Both the position numbers and the translations under genes were made by a program. A stretch of 64,000 bases of DNA, from contig NZ_JAMBOV010000002.1 in NCBI RefSeq assembly GCF_023715745.1, positions 124,001 to 188,000 on the forward strand, given 5' to 3'. A model generated the notes under the pieces. It made no database searches. It worked only from the letters and a program-made list of their open reading frames with translations, and had not been told where the DNA came from. The stretch comes from Microbacterium oleivorans. GTDB taxonomy: Bacteria; Actinomycetota; Actinomycetes; Actinomycetales; Microbacteriaceae. This document shows, one piece after another, positions 17,898 through 27,376 of the stretch (its first letter is position 1; the number at the start of each line of letters is the position of its first letter).

Positions 17898-18320
17898 TCA
17901 CTGCAGGCAGAACTCGTTGCCCTCGGGGTCCTGCATCTGCACGTAGTGCTCAGGCCAGGGACCCCAGGTCTGCTCGACCTCCCGGACGACGGTCGCGCCC
18001 AGAGCGATGAGCCGGTCGCGTTCGGTCGCGATGTCCGGGGTCCCGTCGGTGCGCCGTGGGGCGGTGACGTCGAGGTGGATCCGGTTCCTGCCCTCCTTCG
18101 CTCGATCCGCATGATGGAAGAAGAGCCGCGGGCCGAGTCCGCCGGGATCCTCGGCGACGGCGCGCTTCGCGAGATCCGCGTCGGTCAGCCCCGACGCGAG
18201 CAGTTCGCTCCGCAGCGGCTCGTCCCATTCCGCATACGGGTAGCCGAGGACGTCCGACCAGAATCGCGCGAGTGCAGGCGGGTCATCCGCGTAGAAGGTG
18301 ATGTTGCCGAGCGCCGCCAC
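17898..18320 (-). CDS. VOC-superfamily (glyoxalase-like) protein
   Basis: 140-residue protein of the glyoxalase-like VOC fold. It begins VAALGNITFYADDPPALARFW, continues with LGYP and RLFFHHAD in the middle, and ends HYVQMQDPEGNEFCLQ, the typical closing strand of these proteins. Two beta-alpha-beta-beta-beta repeats are expected; a metal-site Glu is present in GNEFC. Substrate is unknown; members include resistance and lyase proteins. GTG 18320 is chosen because GGAGG lies 4 nt upstream; the longer upstream frame shows no family similarity. Convergent with ispG. Confidence 0.85.
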   Translation of the reverse strand: MAALGNITFYADDPPALARFWSDVLGYPYAEWDEPLRSELLASGLTDADLAKRAVAEDPGGLGPRLFFHHADRAKEGRNRIHLDVTAPRRTDGTPDIATERDRLIALGATVVREVEQTWGPWPEHYVQMQDPEGNEFCLQ

Positions 18321-18407
18321 GGGACCTCCAGGTGTGCGATGGGGCGGGATGCCGGCCACGGTACTCCTGAACGCGGTGAGCGACGAGCGTCGTATGCCCA
18401 CAGCGGG

Positions 18408-18566
18408 ATGGGCGTCATCGAATCCACGGACGGCGTGAACGTCCTCCACGTCAGCCGAGCGGATCTCGGCTTCGATGTCGACGTCGCCGAGCGCGTGCTC
18501 GCGCTCGGCGGTTCCCGACCCCGGGATACGCTGCCGGTCAGCTCCAGAGGGAGTGGTAGGCGTTGA
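18408..18566 (+). CDS. Possible small ORF or gene remnant
   Basis: A 52-codon frame in the otherwise empty stretch between the VOC gene and acdS. The middle part, [20 protein letters not shown] and the following residues up to DTLP, shows coding-like composition with mostly G/C third positions; this bias disappears where the frame enters the acdS 3' end (last 29 nt antisense to acdS). The ribosome site is weak (AGCGGG). I recognise no family. It could be the remnant of a lost gene or a short protein gene. Confidence is low. Confidence 0.25.
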   Translation: MGVIESTDGVNVLHVSRADLGFDVDVAERVLALGGSRPRDTLPVSSRGSGRR

Positions 18567-19557
18567 TCGCCGGCTGCCCGCCGAGGTGCGCGTACAGAAC
18601 GGTCGAGTCCTTCGGGATGTCGCCGCCCTTCACGAGATCGATGAGGCCGGCGAGCGACTTGCCCTCGTAGACGGGGTCGGTGATCATCGCCTCGAGCTGC
18701 GCGCCGAGCGCCATCGCCGGCATCGTCGAGTCGACGGGGATGCCGTAGAGGTCGCCGGCCCATCCTTCGAGCACCTGGATCTCGTCGTCGCGCAGGTCGC
18801 GTCCGAGCTCGATGAGCTCCGCCGTGTTGCGCGCGATGCGGGCCACCTGATCGCGCGTCTTCTGCAGGGTGGCGGAGGCGTCGATGCCGAGGACCCGACG
18901 CCTCACTCCGGTCAGCTCCTCGAGAGCGGCGAAACCAGCGATCATGCCCGCGTGGGTGGATCCCGTCACTGTGCAGACGATGATCGTGTCGAAGAACACG
19001 CCCAGCTGCTTCTCCTGCTCGGCCACCTCGAACGCCCAGTTCGCGAAGCCCAGGCCGCCGAGGCGGTGCTCGGAGGCTCCCGCAGGGATCGGATAGGGGG
19101 TGCCACCGGCATCCTCCACCTCCTGCAGCGCCTGCTTCCAGGAGTCGCGGATGCCGATGTCGAACCCCGCGTCGTCGAGCCGCGAGTCCGCGCCCATCAT
19201 CCGGGACAGCAGGATGTTGCCGACCTTGTCGTTGACGGGCTCGTCCCAGGGCACCCACTTCTCCTGCACGAGGCGGGCCTTCAGGCCCAGGTGTGCGGCG
19301 ACGGCGGCGACCTGACGGGTGTGGTTGGACTGGTACCCACCGATCGACACGAGCGTGTCCGCGCCGCTGGCGAGGACGTCCGGAACGATGTATTCGAGCT
19401 TGCGGGTCTTGTTGCCGCCGAAGGCGAGTCCGCTCGAGACATCCTCTCGCTTGGCCCAGATCTCGGCTCCGCCGAGGTGCTGGGTCAGGCGCTTCAAGTG
19501 CTGCAGCGGGCTCGGCCCGAAGGTCAGCGGATGCCGGGGGAACTGGTCGAGGATCAC
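18538..19557 (-). CDS. acdS: 1-aminocyclopropane-1-carboxylate (ACC) deaminase
   Basis: 339-residue PLP enzyme that opens ACC, the plant ethylene precursor, to 2-oxobutyrate and ammonia. The PLP lysine is in AFGGNKTRK (Lys50) and the nucleophilic Ser in [14 protein letters not shown] (Ser77). The residues that separate true ACC deaminases from the related D-cysteine desulfhydrases are present: Tyr297-Glu298 in DPVYEGKS and Leu325 in LYAHLGGQP, matching Tyr294, Glu295 and Leu322 of the Pseudomonas enzyme. It shares an ATGA overlap with the upstream GntR gene, so both are one operon. The trait is typical of plant-associated bacteria. Confidence 0.95.
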   Translation of the reverse strand: MILDQFPRHPLTFGPSPLQHLKRLTQHLGGAEIWAKREDVSSGLAFGGNKTRKLEYIVPDVLASGADTLVSIGGYQSNHTRQVAAVAAHLGLKARLVQEKWVPWDEPVNDKVGNILLSRMMGADSRLDDAGFDIGIRDSWKQALQEVEDAGGTPYPIPAGASEHRLGGLGFANWAFEVAEQEKQLGVFFDTIIVCTVTGSTHAGMIAGFAALEELTGVRRRVLGIDASATLQKTRDQVARIARNTAELIELGRDLRDDEIQVLEGWAGDLYGIPVDSTMPAMALGAQLEAMITDPVYEGKSLAGLIDLVKGGDIPKDSTVLYAHLGGQPAINAYHSLWS

Positions 19558-20216
19558 GGGGTCTCCTGGGGGGTGGTGTCGGTCAGCAGATCGAGCCAGA
19601 GGCCTTCGGCGACGGCCGCCGCGGCGTGGGCGTCACGCGCGGCGCAGTGGCGGATGAGCTCGGCGTGGCGGGCCGCGGAGGTCTCCGCATCGCTCGAGGC
19701 GAAGCGCAGGCGCTCGGCGCGCTCGAGCACCGGGCCGTAGAGCGCGAGGACCGTGCGGACGGCGTCGTTGTCGGCACGCTCCACGGCGACGGCGTGGAAC
19801 TCGTGGTCGGCCTCGAGCGCCGCAGTGGTGTCGCCGGCATCATGTGCGGCGATGAAGGCGTCGTTCGCGAGCCGCATCCGTTCGATGTCCTCGTCGGTGA
19901 GGCGGTGGGTCGCTTCCACGACCGCGATGCGGTGCATCGATGCGACGACGGCCGCAGCGTCGCGGACCTTGCGGTCGTCGACGGGGGCGACGACCGTCGA
20001 TCGCCCAGGGAGCGCGAGCACGAGCCCCGAGCGTGCCAGGTCGAGAAGCGCTTCCCGGACGGGTGTCCGCGAGACGCCGAGCCACGTCGCGAGTTCGGCG
20101 TCTCGGAGCTGCTCGCCGGGCGCGAGGGTCCCGTCGACGATCGCGTCGCACAGCCGAGCGCGGACCTCGTCGCGCAGCAGACCGCGCGGCGGGAGAGAGG
20201 TGGAGGGAACCGGCAT
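19554..20216 (-). CDS. GntR-family transcriptional regulator (FCD type)
   Basis: 220-residue repressor or activator. The N-terminal winged helix contains [46 protein letters not shown] (about residues 15-60), the classic GntR helix-turn-helix. The C-terminal FCD domain is all-helical with metal-type residues in [11 protein letters not shown] and ARHAELIRH. It overlaps acdS by 4 nt and probably controls it; the effector might be ACC or a breakdown product (inference). A perfect AT-rich palindrome begins at the first base of the start codon, fitting autoregulation. Confidence 0.92.
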   Translation of the reverse strand: MPVPSTSLPPRGLLRDEVRARLCDAIVDGTLAPGEQLRDAELATWLGVSRTPVREALLDLARSGLVLALPGRSTVVAPVDDRKVRDAAAVVASMHRIAVVEATHRLTDEDIERMRLANDAFIAAHDAGDTTAALEADHEFHAVAVERADNDAVRTVLALYGPVLERAERLRFASSDAETSAARHAELIRHCAARDAHAAAAVAEGLWLDLLTDTTPQETP

Positions 20217-20229
20217 GCAATATATTGCA
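20216..20229 (-). promoter_or_regulatory. Palindromic operator at the gntR-acdS start
   Basis: TGCAATATATTGCA is a perfect 14-bp palindrome that touches the A of the gntR start codon. It stands out as AT-rich in a very GC-rich region. Its position just upstream of a GntR/FCD gene suggests an autoregulatory operator controlling gntR and acdS. The regulator assignment is inference. Confidence 0.65.
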
Positions 20230-20262
20230 CACTCTCGCGTCGCCCGACGCAAATCGACGCAC

Positions 20263-21693
20263 TCAGGCGACCGTGAACTCGACCCGTCCGCCGATGACAT
20301 CGGCAGCGACCAGCCGCACCTTCAGGGCCTCTCCCGGCTCCGCGTCCACCTCGGCGAGCGTCGTTTCCAGCGGCGGCGACGAGAGCGCGACGCGAGCCCC
20401 GTTCTCCCGGCGGCGCAGGACCACCGCGTCGAAGACCTCGCCTTCCCGTCCCGAGAGGACGGCCGCGGCGACGTGGTCGATGGCGGCCGCGTCCACCTGC
20501 GCGGCGATGCGCGACGAACGCTCCATCACCTCCGGCAGCTCTGCGAGCGACTGCCGGACCTCGTCCGGGACCTCCAGGCCGTTCGCCAGCGCGTGGCACA
20601 CCAGGAGCGACCAGCGGTCGACCAGGCGCCGCAACGGAGCCGTCGTATGCGCGTAAGGTGCGGCGATCGCCGCCTGCGTGGTCAGGTCGGGCAGCTCGCC
20701 GTCGAAGACGGTGTAACCCGCACCCCGGAAGAGTCCCGCCGCCTGTTCGCGGATGGCGCGCCCGACCGGCGTGCGGGGCAGGTCGCGCAGGTAATCTCCG
20801 TAAGCGACCTCGGCGGGCCACGGCACGCCGAGCGCCACCGTCTGCGCCCGGAACGCCTCGACGTCGTCATCGGATGCCGGTGGCATCGTCCGCAGGATGC
20901 CCACCCTTCCGCCGAGCATGAGTTCGGCGGCGGCCATGCCGGTGAGGAGGGAGACCTGTGCGTTCGCGTCCTCGAGCGGCACGCCGGGGTCCGCGTCGAG
21001 GTCGTAGCCGTTCGGCGTCGGGACGACGCGGATCTCCGGCAGGTTCAGACTGGCGCCGCCGCGTTCGCTCTCGCGGCGGGCGCGCTCGTCCCCGAACCAC
21101 ACGAGGTGCGCGATGGTCTCGGGGGCGTCGCCGCGATCGAGCGAGGCCTGTGCGTCGACGTACGACCACTGGGCGCGCGATCGGATCACCGCCCGGGTCA
21201 GCGTCGTCGTGACGGGGCGGGCACCGGCATCCAGCTCGAAGCGCCAGACGAACGCGCGACGATCACGGTCGGGCAGGAGAGAGGCGGCGTCCTCGCTGAG
21301 CACGGCGGGGTGCAGCGGGATGCGGCCGTCGGGCGCGTACACGGTCTGCCCGCGCCGCCGGGCTTCGGCATCGACCGCACCGCCGAACGGGACGAAGGCA
21401 GGCACGTCGGCGATCGCGTAGTGGAGGACGCCGCCGTCCGCGGTCCGCTCGAGGTGCACGGCCTGATCGAGGTCGGTCGATCCCTCGGGGTCGATCGTCA
21501 GGAACGGGATGTCGCGCAGGTCCACGAGCTCGGACGATGGGGCGACCATCACCTCGCGTGCCGACTGCTCCGCCTCCCCCTCCACGGTCGGGGGGAAGCC
21601 GGCGGGAAGATCGAACCGCTCGCGCAGTGCCGCCAGAGCCGCTCGCACGTCGGATTGAGGGGCGGAGATGAGACGAGCGCGGCGTGAGGGCAC
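20263..21693 (-). CDS. RNB-family 3'-5' exoribonuclease
   Basis: 476-residue RNase II/R-type enzyme that degrades RNA from the 3' end. The catalytic RNB core starts DIPFLTIDPEGSTDLDQAVH, supplying the metal-binding Asp residues, followed by HYAIADVPAFV, RIPLHPAVLSEDAASLLP and APYAHTTAPLRRLVDRW. It lacks the full cold-shock domains found before the core in E. coli RNase R and ends with a short beta-rich C terminus, as in the compact actinobacterial form. GTG 21693 lies 6 nt after TACACT, so the transcript is likely leaderless. Its gene end is 46 nt from the GntR start. Confidence 0.92.
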   Translation of the reverse strand: MPSRRARLISAPQSDVRAALAALRERFDLPAGFPPTVEGEAEQSAREVMVAPSSELVDLRDIPFLTIDPEGSTDLDQAVHLERTADGGVLHYAIADVPAFVPFGGAVDAEARRRGQTVYAPDGRIPLHPAVLSEDAASLLPDRDRRAFVWRFELDAGARPVTTTLTRAVIRSRAQWSYVDAQASLDRGDAPETIAHLVWFGDERARRESERGGASLNLPEIRVVPTPNGYDLDADPGVPLEDANAQVSLLTGMAAAELMLGGRVGILRTMPPASDDDVEAFRAQTVALGVPWPAEVAYGDYLRDLPRTPVGRAIREQAAGLFRGAGYTVFDGELPDLTTQAAIAAPYAHTTAPLRRLVDRWSLLVCHALANGLEVPDEVRQSLAELPEVMERSSRIAAQVDAAAIDHVAAAVLSGREGEVFDAVVLRRRENGARVALSSPPLETTLAEVDAEPGEALKVRLVAADVIGGRVEFTVA

Positions 21694-21775
21694 GCGGTCA
21701 GTGTAGGCCGGGCGGTCAGGCGGCTCCTCGGATCCCTCCAGCACTTCCATAGAGCAGACGCATACCGTCATCGGC

Positions 21776-22594
21776 ATGGGCAAACTCTCGCGACTGATCG
21801 GCATGGCCGCCAAGGCTCTCGACTCGTCCTCCTCATCGCAGTCCTCCTCGGGACGAGCCGACGGTGCGGGGGACTGGCGGGGCATGGTCCGCTCCGCTGC
21901 CGACGCCCTGACGGGGGACCGGCGGGCTGCGCCGGATGCCCGGGGAGTCGCGCCGACCTCGTCGGGGTCACCGGTGGGTCTGACCCCGCCGGCCGCGGGA
22001 TCCTCGACATCCGCGGAGAACGGGCGACTGTCGGCGGCAGACCGTCAGGCGGTCGCGCGGTACGACTACCTCCTGCAGACCGCCGATCCGCATCAGGTCG
22101 AGGAGATCCATCGCGAGGCGTTCGCCCGACTGACCCCTGACCAGCGCGCGCACGTGCAGTCGAGGATGACGTCCGAGCTGCCCGCCCACGAGCAGCCCCG
22201 CTCGTCGTCGCCCGCGGACCTCGCCCGCGCGGCGGCGCGCGGTGAGGCGGCGCGACCCGGCCTGCTCAAGGGGCTTCTGGCCCGTGCGGGATCCAGTCGC
22301 GGCGCGGGTCGCCTGGCCGGGGGCGCGGTGATCGGCGCCGGTACAGGCATCCTCGGAGCGGTGGCCGCCGGCGCCATCGTCACCTCGGTGGCAGGGCCGC
22401 TGCTGGCGCAGGCCGCCGGCATGGGGGTCGACTTCGACGCGCTCGCCGAGGGTGTCGACCTCGACGGCCTCGCGGGGGACGCGCTCTCGGGTGTGGGCGA
22501 GCAGGTCTCCGGATTCGGCGAGCAGGTGTCGGGCCTCGGCGACGGTCTGAGCGGCTTCGGGCTGCCGGGACTCGACGACTTCCTGGGTCGCTGA
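21776..22594 (+). CDS. Conserved hypothetical protein with Gly-rich C-terminal repeats
   Basis: 272 residues of unknown function. The N terminus MGKLSRLIGMAAKALDSSSSS is followed by low-complexity sequence. A conserved-looking block, RYDYLLQTADPHQVEEIHRE and AFARLTPDQRAHVQSRM (about residues 92-130), is the most informative part. A Gly/Ala hydrophobic stretch (about 180-215) could be one or two membrane helices. The C terminus has repeats of the type SGFGEQVSGLGDGLSGFG. Similar proteins are sometimes labelled cation-transporting ATPase; nothing here supports that. Divergent from the RNB gene. Confidence 0.7.
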   Translation: MGKLSRLIGMAAKALDSSSSSQSSSGRADGAGDWRGMVRSAADALTGDRRAAPDARGVAPTSSGSPVGLTPPAAGSSTSAENGRLSAADRQAVARYDYLLQTADPHQVEEIHREAFARLTPDQRAHVQSRMTSELPAHEQPRSSSPADLARAAARGEAARPGLLKGLLARAGSSRGAGRLAGGAVIGAGTGILGAVAAGAIVTSVAGPLLAQAAGMGVDFDALAEGVDLDGLAGDALSGVGEQVSGFGEQVSGLGDGLSGFGLPGLDDFLGR

Positions 22595-22634
22595 ATGCTC
22601 GCGGGCGGGGGCGTCCTGCCCTAGCACCGACATC

Positions 22635-22922
22635 GTGCGTGCCTGCGACTGGTCGGAGCTGACCGACTTCCGCGAACTGCAGGTCGTCATCGTGCCGGGA
22701 GCGGCGGGGATGTGGGAAGAGGTGAACGACCGGCTCGGCGGCACCGTCTGGGCGATCGACGGTGCCGACGCCGCCGAGATCGAGGAGGACAACCGGTCGC
22801 GCCTCCTCGTCCGCGGGAACGACGGCCTCGTTCTGGTCGAGGGCCGTTTCAGCGATCCCGAGCGACCCGTCGACATGGATGACCTCCGCGCGGTGGCGCA
22901 GGAGCTCCTCGCCCTCAGCTGA
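22635..22922 (+). CDS. Hypothetical protein, 95 aa
   Basis: 95-residue acidic soluble protein with no family I recognise. It contains WEEVNDRLGGTVWAIDGADA, then EEDNRSRLLVRGNDGLVLVEGRF, suggesting a small alpha/beta fold. GTG 22635 is 7 nt after TAGCAC, a leaderless arrangement. Codon use is normal for the window. The 3' end overlaps the convergent pcp gene by 8 nt. Confidence 0.65.
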   Translation: MRACDWSELTDFRELQVVIVPGAAGMWEEVNDRLGGTVWAIDGADAAEIEEDNRSRLLVRGNDGLVLVEGRFSDPERPVDMDDLRAVAQELLALS

Positions 22923-23550
22923 CCTCGCCGCCGGCCGCGCTGACGTCGCGCTCCGCATCGAGCGACACCCGGATGGCGACCTCGAGGGCGTCGATGAGGA
23001 CACCGAGCGGCAGCGAGGGTGCGTCGGCGGGCCCGTGCCCTGCCGCCCAGGGCATGTGGATGAAACCCGTCCTGACCGGTGTGCCGTCGGTGGCGTGCAG
23101 GGCGGCGTACATCACCGCGTTGCAGACGAACGTGCCCGCCGTGTGCGAGACCGTCGACGGGATGCCGCGGTCCGTGAGGGCGGCACTGATCGCCTTGACG
23201 GGGAGGGTGCCGAAGTACGCGACCGGCCCGCCGTCGACGACGGGTGCGTCCTGCGGACGGTGACCCGCGTTGTCGGGGATGCGAGCATCGGCCAGGTTCA
23301 CGGCGACGCGCTCGGGAGTGACCGCCGCCCGTCCACCGGCGAGCCCGGTGGCGATCACGACGTCGGGTCGGTGCTCCTGCAGGAGTGCGGCCAGCCGTGC
23401 CGTCGCGCCGTCAAAGGTGACGGGCAAGATGTCGGTGACGAGCCGTTCCGGGCCGGCCCACCGCGCGGCGACCCCCCGGACCGCCTCCCCGGAGGGATTC
23501 ACCGCGTCACCGGCGAACGGGTCGAAGCCGGTCAGCAGGACGGTGCGCAT
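22915..23550 (-). CDS. pcp: Pyroglutamyl-peptidase I
   Basis: 211-residue cysteine peptidase (family C15) that removes N-terminal pyroglutamate. The catalytic triad is visible: Glu80 in VTPERVAVN, Cys143 in [11 protein letters not shown] and His165 in GFIHMPW. The N terminus [20 protein letters not shown] is the family signature. ATG 23550 follows TAGCCT by 6 nt, again leaderless. Cytoplasmic, probably in peptide salvage. Length is normal for the family. Confidence 0.95.
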   Translation of the reverse strand: MRTVLLTGFDPFAGDAVNPSGEAVRGVAARWAGPERLVTDILPVTFDGATARLAALLQEHRPDVVIATGLAGGRAAVTPERVAVNLADARIPDNAGHRPQDAPVVDGGPVAYFGTLPVKAISAALTDRGIPSTVSHTAGTFVCNAVMYAALHATDGTPVRTGFIHMPWAAGHGPADAPSLPLGVLIDALEVAIRVSLDAERDVSAAGGEVS

Positions 23551-23612
23551 CCGTCCAGGCTAAGCGCCTCACCGCCACGGCGGGAGAGCGCGCGCACCTA
23601 GACTTGACGCTC

Positions 23613-25406
23613 GTGGTCACCCGTCTCTCGACATACTTCCTCCGCACGCTCCGCGAAGACCCGGCCGACGCCGAGGTCACCAGCCACCGTCTGCTGGTGC
23701 GCGCCGGCTACATCCGCCGCGCCGCCCCGGGCATCTTCACCTGGCTGCCGCTGGGCCTTCGCGTCAAGGCGAAGCTCGAGCAGATCATCCGCGAGGAGAT
23801 GGCGACCGCCGGGGCATTCGAGGTCCACTTCCCCGCCCTCCTTCCGCGCGACCCCTACGAGCAGTCCGGACGGTGGACGTCCTACGGAGACGGCATCTTC
23901 CGGCTGCAGGACCGCAAGGGCGCCGACTACCTCCTCGCCCCGACGCACGAGGAGATGTTCACGCTGCTCGTGAAGGATCTGTACTCGTCGTACAAGGACC
24001 TGCCGCTGACGATCTTCCAGATCCAGGACAAGTACCGGGATGAGGCGCGGCCCCGCGCGGGCCTGCTCCGCGGCCGTGAATTCACGATGAAGGACGCCTA
24101 TTCGTTCGACTACACGGACGCAGGGCAGGATGCGTCGTATCAGTCGCAGCGGGATGCGTACGAGCGGATCTTCACCCGGCTCGGTCTCGAGTACGTGATC
24201 GTCGCCGCCGACAACGGGCTGATGGGGGGCGCGCGCAGCGAGGAGTTCCTCCACCCCATCGCGGTCGGCGAGGACACCTTCGTCCGTTCGGGCGGTGGGT
24301 ACGCCGCCAACGTCGAAGCCTTCACGACCGTCGTGCCCGACGCCCTGCCGATCCCCGACGGGGCGCCGGTCGTCTTCGACTCGCCCAACACTCCGACGAT
24401 CGAGACGCTCGTCGCTCACGCGAACGCCCACCTCGACGCGCCGGTCCCCGGTGTCGCCGGTCCCGCGACCGACGGCGCCCAGGCGTGGACGGCGGCCCAC
24501 ACCCTGAAGAACGTCGTCCTCGCGCTCACGCACCTCGACGGCACCCGCGAGCTGGTGGTCGTCGGCATCCCGGGAGACCGCGACGTCGAGGACAAGCGCG
24601 CCGAGGTCGCCTTCGCCCCCGCCGCCGTCGAGGCCGCGACCGAGGCCGATTTCGCGAAGCACCCCGGTCTCGTGAAGGGGTACATCGGCCCCTGGTCGGC
24701 GAGCGGGCCGGTCCTCGGCGAAGAGTCCGCCACCGGCATCCGCTACCTCGTGGACCCCCGCGTCGTCACGGGCACGGCATGGGTCACGGGTGCGAACGAG
24801 CACGAGAAGCACGCGCACTCTGTCGTCATGGGCCGTGACTTCGCGGCCGACGGTGTCATCGACGTCTCCGATGTGCGCGCCGGGGACCCCGCGCCCGACG
24901 GTTCGGGCCCGGTCGAGCTGGCACGCGGTATGGAGATCGGGCACGTGTTCCAGCTGGGGCGGTTCTTCGCCGAGACGCTCGGGCTCAAGGTGCTCGACGA
25001 GAACGGCAAGCTCGTCACGGTGACCATGGGCTCGTACGGCATCGGTGTCACCCGCATCCTCGCGATCCTGGCGGAGCTGAACAACGACGACCGCGGGCTC
25101 ATCTGGCCGGAGTCGATCGCGCCGTTCGACGTGCACGTCGTCGCGACCGGTCGCGATGCGGCGGCGTTCGAGCTCGCCGAGACGCTCGCCGCCGACCTCG
25201 AGTCCGCGGGCCGCGACGTGCTCCTCGACGATCGGCCGAAGGTCTCCCCGGGCGTGAAGTTCGGCGACGCCGAGCTCGTCGGTGTCCCGTGGATCCTCAT
25301 CGTGGGACGCGGTGCCGCCGAGGGGCAGGTCGAGCTGTGGGACCGCCGCTCGGGCGAGCGCACGACGCTGGCCGCCGCCGAGGCGGTCGCGGCGCTCACC
25401 GCCTGA
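23613..25406 (+). CDS. proS: Prolyl-tRNA synthetase
   Basis: 597-residue bacterial-type class II synthetase that charges tRNA-Pro. Motif 1 includes [19 protein letters not shown]; motif 2 is [26 protein letters not shown] (residues about 137-162); motif 3 is [13 protein letters not shown] near residue 475. The inserted editing domain lies at about 230-390 ([20 protein letters not shown] and neighbouring segments). The anticodon-binding domain closes the protein. GTG 23613 is preferred to the TTG at 23604 because TAGACT (23599-23604) is a -10 element 8 nt upstream. Confidence 0.97.
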   Translation: MVTRLSTYFLRTLREDPADAEVTSHRLLVRAGYIRRAAPGIFTWLPLGLRVKAKLEQIIREEMATAGAFEVHFPALLPRDPYEQSGRWTSYGDGIFRLQDRKGADYLLAPTHEEMFTLLVKDLYSSYKDLPLTIFQIQDKYRDEARPRAGLLRGREFTMKDAYSFDYTDAGQDASYQSQRDAYERIFTRLGLEYVIVAADNGLMGGARSEEFLHPIAVGEDTFVRSGGGYAANVEAFTTVVPDALPIPDGAPVVFDSPNTPTIETLVAHANAHLDAPVPGVAGPATDGAQAWTAAHTLKNVVLALTHLDGTRELVVVGIPGDRDVEDKRAEVAFAPAAVEAATEADFAKHPGLVKGYIGPWSASGPVLGEESATGIRYLVDPRVVTGTAWVTGANEHEKHAHSVVMGRDFAADGVIDVSDVRAGDPAPDGSGPVELARGMEIGHVFQLGRFFAETLGLKVLDENGKLVTVTMGSYGIGVTRILAILAELNNDDRGLIWPESIAPFDVHVVATGRDAAAFELAETLAADLESAGRDVLLDDRPKVSPGVKFGDAELVGVPWILIVGRGAAEGQVELWDRRSGERTTLAAAEAVAALTA

Positions 25407-25467
25407 GCTGCGGCATCCGTCGTCATCCGTTCACCCGACGGAAGCCGGATCGTGACAGCCTGGGGAG

Positions 25468-26547
25468 ATGTCGCCGAGTTCCGCATCCTCCCTCGACGGT
25501 GACGTCACCGACGCCGTCCGCGCCCTCCTGACGGAAGCCGGTGTGACCGACGACGCCGATCTCGTCGCCCGCATCCTCGTCACGGGGCTGGGGATGGGGG
25601 TCGACGACACCGACAGACTCGACCTGAAGATCGCGTCGGCCGCGCTCGCGGAGATGCGCTCCGCGTTCGCGCTGTTCGCGCCCTACCGGGCGAACCCGAA
25701 GGTGACCATCTTCGGCTCCGCGCGAACGCGCCCGAACGATCCGCTGTACCGGGCCGCCGCCGACATCGCCGGTGCGCTGGCGCAGCGCGGGTGGATGGTG
25801 GTGACGGGCGCCGGTCCCGGCATCATGCAGGCCGCTGCGGAAGGGGCAGGACCGGACCACTCCCTGGGGGTCTCGATCCGGCTGCCGTTCGAGGAGAAGC
25901 CGAACGCGGTGATCGCCGAGGCGGACCGCGTCGTCGCCATGAAGTACTTCTTCACGCGCAAGCTCATGCTCGTGAAGGAGTCCCGCGGCTTCGTCTGCGT
26001 CCCGGGAGGCTTCGGCACGCTCGACGAGCTGTTCGAACTGCTCACGCTGCAGCAGACGGGCAAGGCCGAGCCGACGCCGATCGTGCTGCTGGACGCTCCC
26101 GGGGGGACGTTCTGGCAGGGATTGGAGAGGTTCGCGGCGGACCACCTGATCCCCTCGGGGGTGATCTCGCCGGATGATCTCGACCGGGTGCTCGTGACCG
26201 ACTCCGTGGCGGAGGCCGAGGCCGAGATCACCGGCTTCTGGCGCAACTACGACTCGCTGCGCTGGATCGGTTCCCGTCTCGTGCTGCGACTGTGCGCGGA
26301 GCCGACGGATGCCGAGGTCGACGACCTGAGTCGGCGGTTCTCCCACCTGCTGACCGGCGGACGCATCCAACGCACCGCACCCCTGCGCCGGGAGCGACAG
26401 GACGGCGACCGGCTGGAGCTGCCGCGGCTGCTGCTCGACTTCGACCGTCACCGCATCGGCGAGTTGCACCACCTCATCCGCGCCGTCAACGAGCTGCCCT
26501 CGGCGCCGCCCGCGAGCCCACCGATCGAACCGCACGCCGTACCCTGA
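25468..26547 (+). CDS. LOG-family nucleotide-binding protein
   Basis: 359-residue Rossmann-fold protein of the LOG/TIGR00730 family, whose best-known members are cytokinin-activating phosphoribohydrolases. The motif PGGFGTLDELFELLTLQQ (around residue 180) is the PGGxGTxxE signature, with VTIFGSARTRPNDPLY and VVTGAGPGIMQAAAEGA upstream. It is longer than plain LOG (about 190 residues), with about 70 extra residues at the N terminus and about 90 at the C terminus, so it belongs to the large bacterial subgroup whose substrate may differ. Ribosome site GGGGAG precedes the ATG. A link with acdS in plant interaction is speculation. Confidence 0.88.
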   Translation: MSPSSASSLDGDVTDAVRALLTEAGVTDDADLVARILVTGLGMGVDDTDRLDLKIASAALAEMRSAFALFAPYRANPKVTIFGSARTRPNDPLYRAAADIAGALAQRGWMVVTGAGPGIMQAAAEGAGPDHSLGVSIRLPFEEKPNAVIAEADRVVAMKYFFTRKLMLVKESRGFVCVPGGFGTLDELFELLTLQQTGKAEPTPIVLLDAPGGTFWQGLERFAADHLIPSGVISPDDLDRVLVTDSVAEAEAEITGFWRNYDSLRWIGSRLVLRLCAEPTDAEVDDLSRRFSHLLTGGRIQRTAPLRRERQDGDRLELPRLLLDFDRHRIGELHHLIRAVNELPSAPPASPPIEPHAVP

Positions 26548-26551
26548 GGTC

Positions 26552-27373
26552 ATGATCCGGCTGCAGCGTCGCGTCGCCCTCGCGGCGCTGCTCGCGGCGG
26601 GATTCGCGCTTCCGGCCGGCTGCGCATCGGCACCCGTTCCCACCTCGACGCCGAGCCCTGCCGTCCGGGTCTGGTTGCATCAGGAGCGCTCCGACGAGGC
26701 GGCCCGCAGAGCACAGATCCGGATCGCGAACGACTCGCCGGACGAGCTGGATGTGCGGAGCGTCCGTCTCGTCGACGACCGCCTCGGCGACGCGGTGGAG
26801 ACGGAGGGGTGGGCGCTCGGTCCTGGCGAGTCGATCGACCTGCCCGTGATGCTCCCCGAGGTCGCGTGCGAGGACGAGTCGCCCGACCGGGCGTGGGAGG
26901 TCACCCTGGAAGACGGCCAGCTGCTGCGAGGCGCGCTCGAGGACGCTCTCGGGTTCCTCGACCGGCTCCGCGCCCGGGAGTGCCTGGCTGCCGAGGTCGC
27001 CCGAGCGGTGAGGGTGTCGTGGGGTGAGGTGCGGGTGTCGGCGTCCGATGATGCCGTGCTGCCGCTGCGGATCGAGACGATCGACGCCTCGGCCGACGTG
27101 GCCGTCGTCGCAGTCCGGTCCACGAACCTTCTCCAGTTCGGCCCTGGCGTGGCGATCTACCCGGTCGGGGGTCGCACAGGGACGTTCGAGGTCCCCCTCG
27201 TCCCGCAGCGATGCGATCCGCACGTCGTGCAGGAGGACAAGCGCGGGACCGTCTTCGGTGTCGACGTCGAGGTGCACGGAGAGGCGGGGCGGATCGAGGT
27301 GGCGGCGGGGGAGCGCAACAGGGCGCGGATCCTCAGCTGGGTCGGCGAGATCTGCCGGTTCGGCGGGAGGTGA
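26552..27373 (+). CDS. Putative lipoprotein of unknown function
   Basis: 273-residue exported protein. The signal peptide MIRLQRRVALAALLAAGFAL ends at lipobox LPAGC (Cys24). Two beta-rich halves follow, each with a conserved-looking pair of cysteines (EVACEDES and RECLAAE; PQRCDPH and GEICRFG). No catalytic motif is visible. It begins 5 nt after the LOG gene, and TACCCT 6 nt upstream of the ATG could also start a leaderless transcript. Family not recognised. Confidence 0.8.
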   Translation: MIRLQRRVALAALLAAGFALPAGCASAPVPTSTPSPAVRVWLHQERSDEAARRAQIRIANDSPDELDVRSVRLVDDRLGDAVETEGWALGPGESIDLPVMLPEVACEDESPDRAWEVTLEDGQLLRGALEDALGFLDRLRARECLAAEVARAVRVSWGEVRVSASDDAVLPLRIETIDASADVAVVAVRSTNLLQFGPGVAIYPVGGRTGTFEVPLVPQRCDPHVVQEDKRGTVFGVDVEVHGEAGRIEVAAGERNRARILSWVGEICRFGGR

Positions 27374-27376
27374 CCG

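Noticed and set aside
21776..22594. Cation-transporting ATPase, a label sometimes used for similar proteins
   Set aside because: No P-type or other ATPase motif is present; at most one or two hydrophobic stretches.
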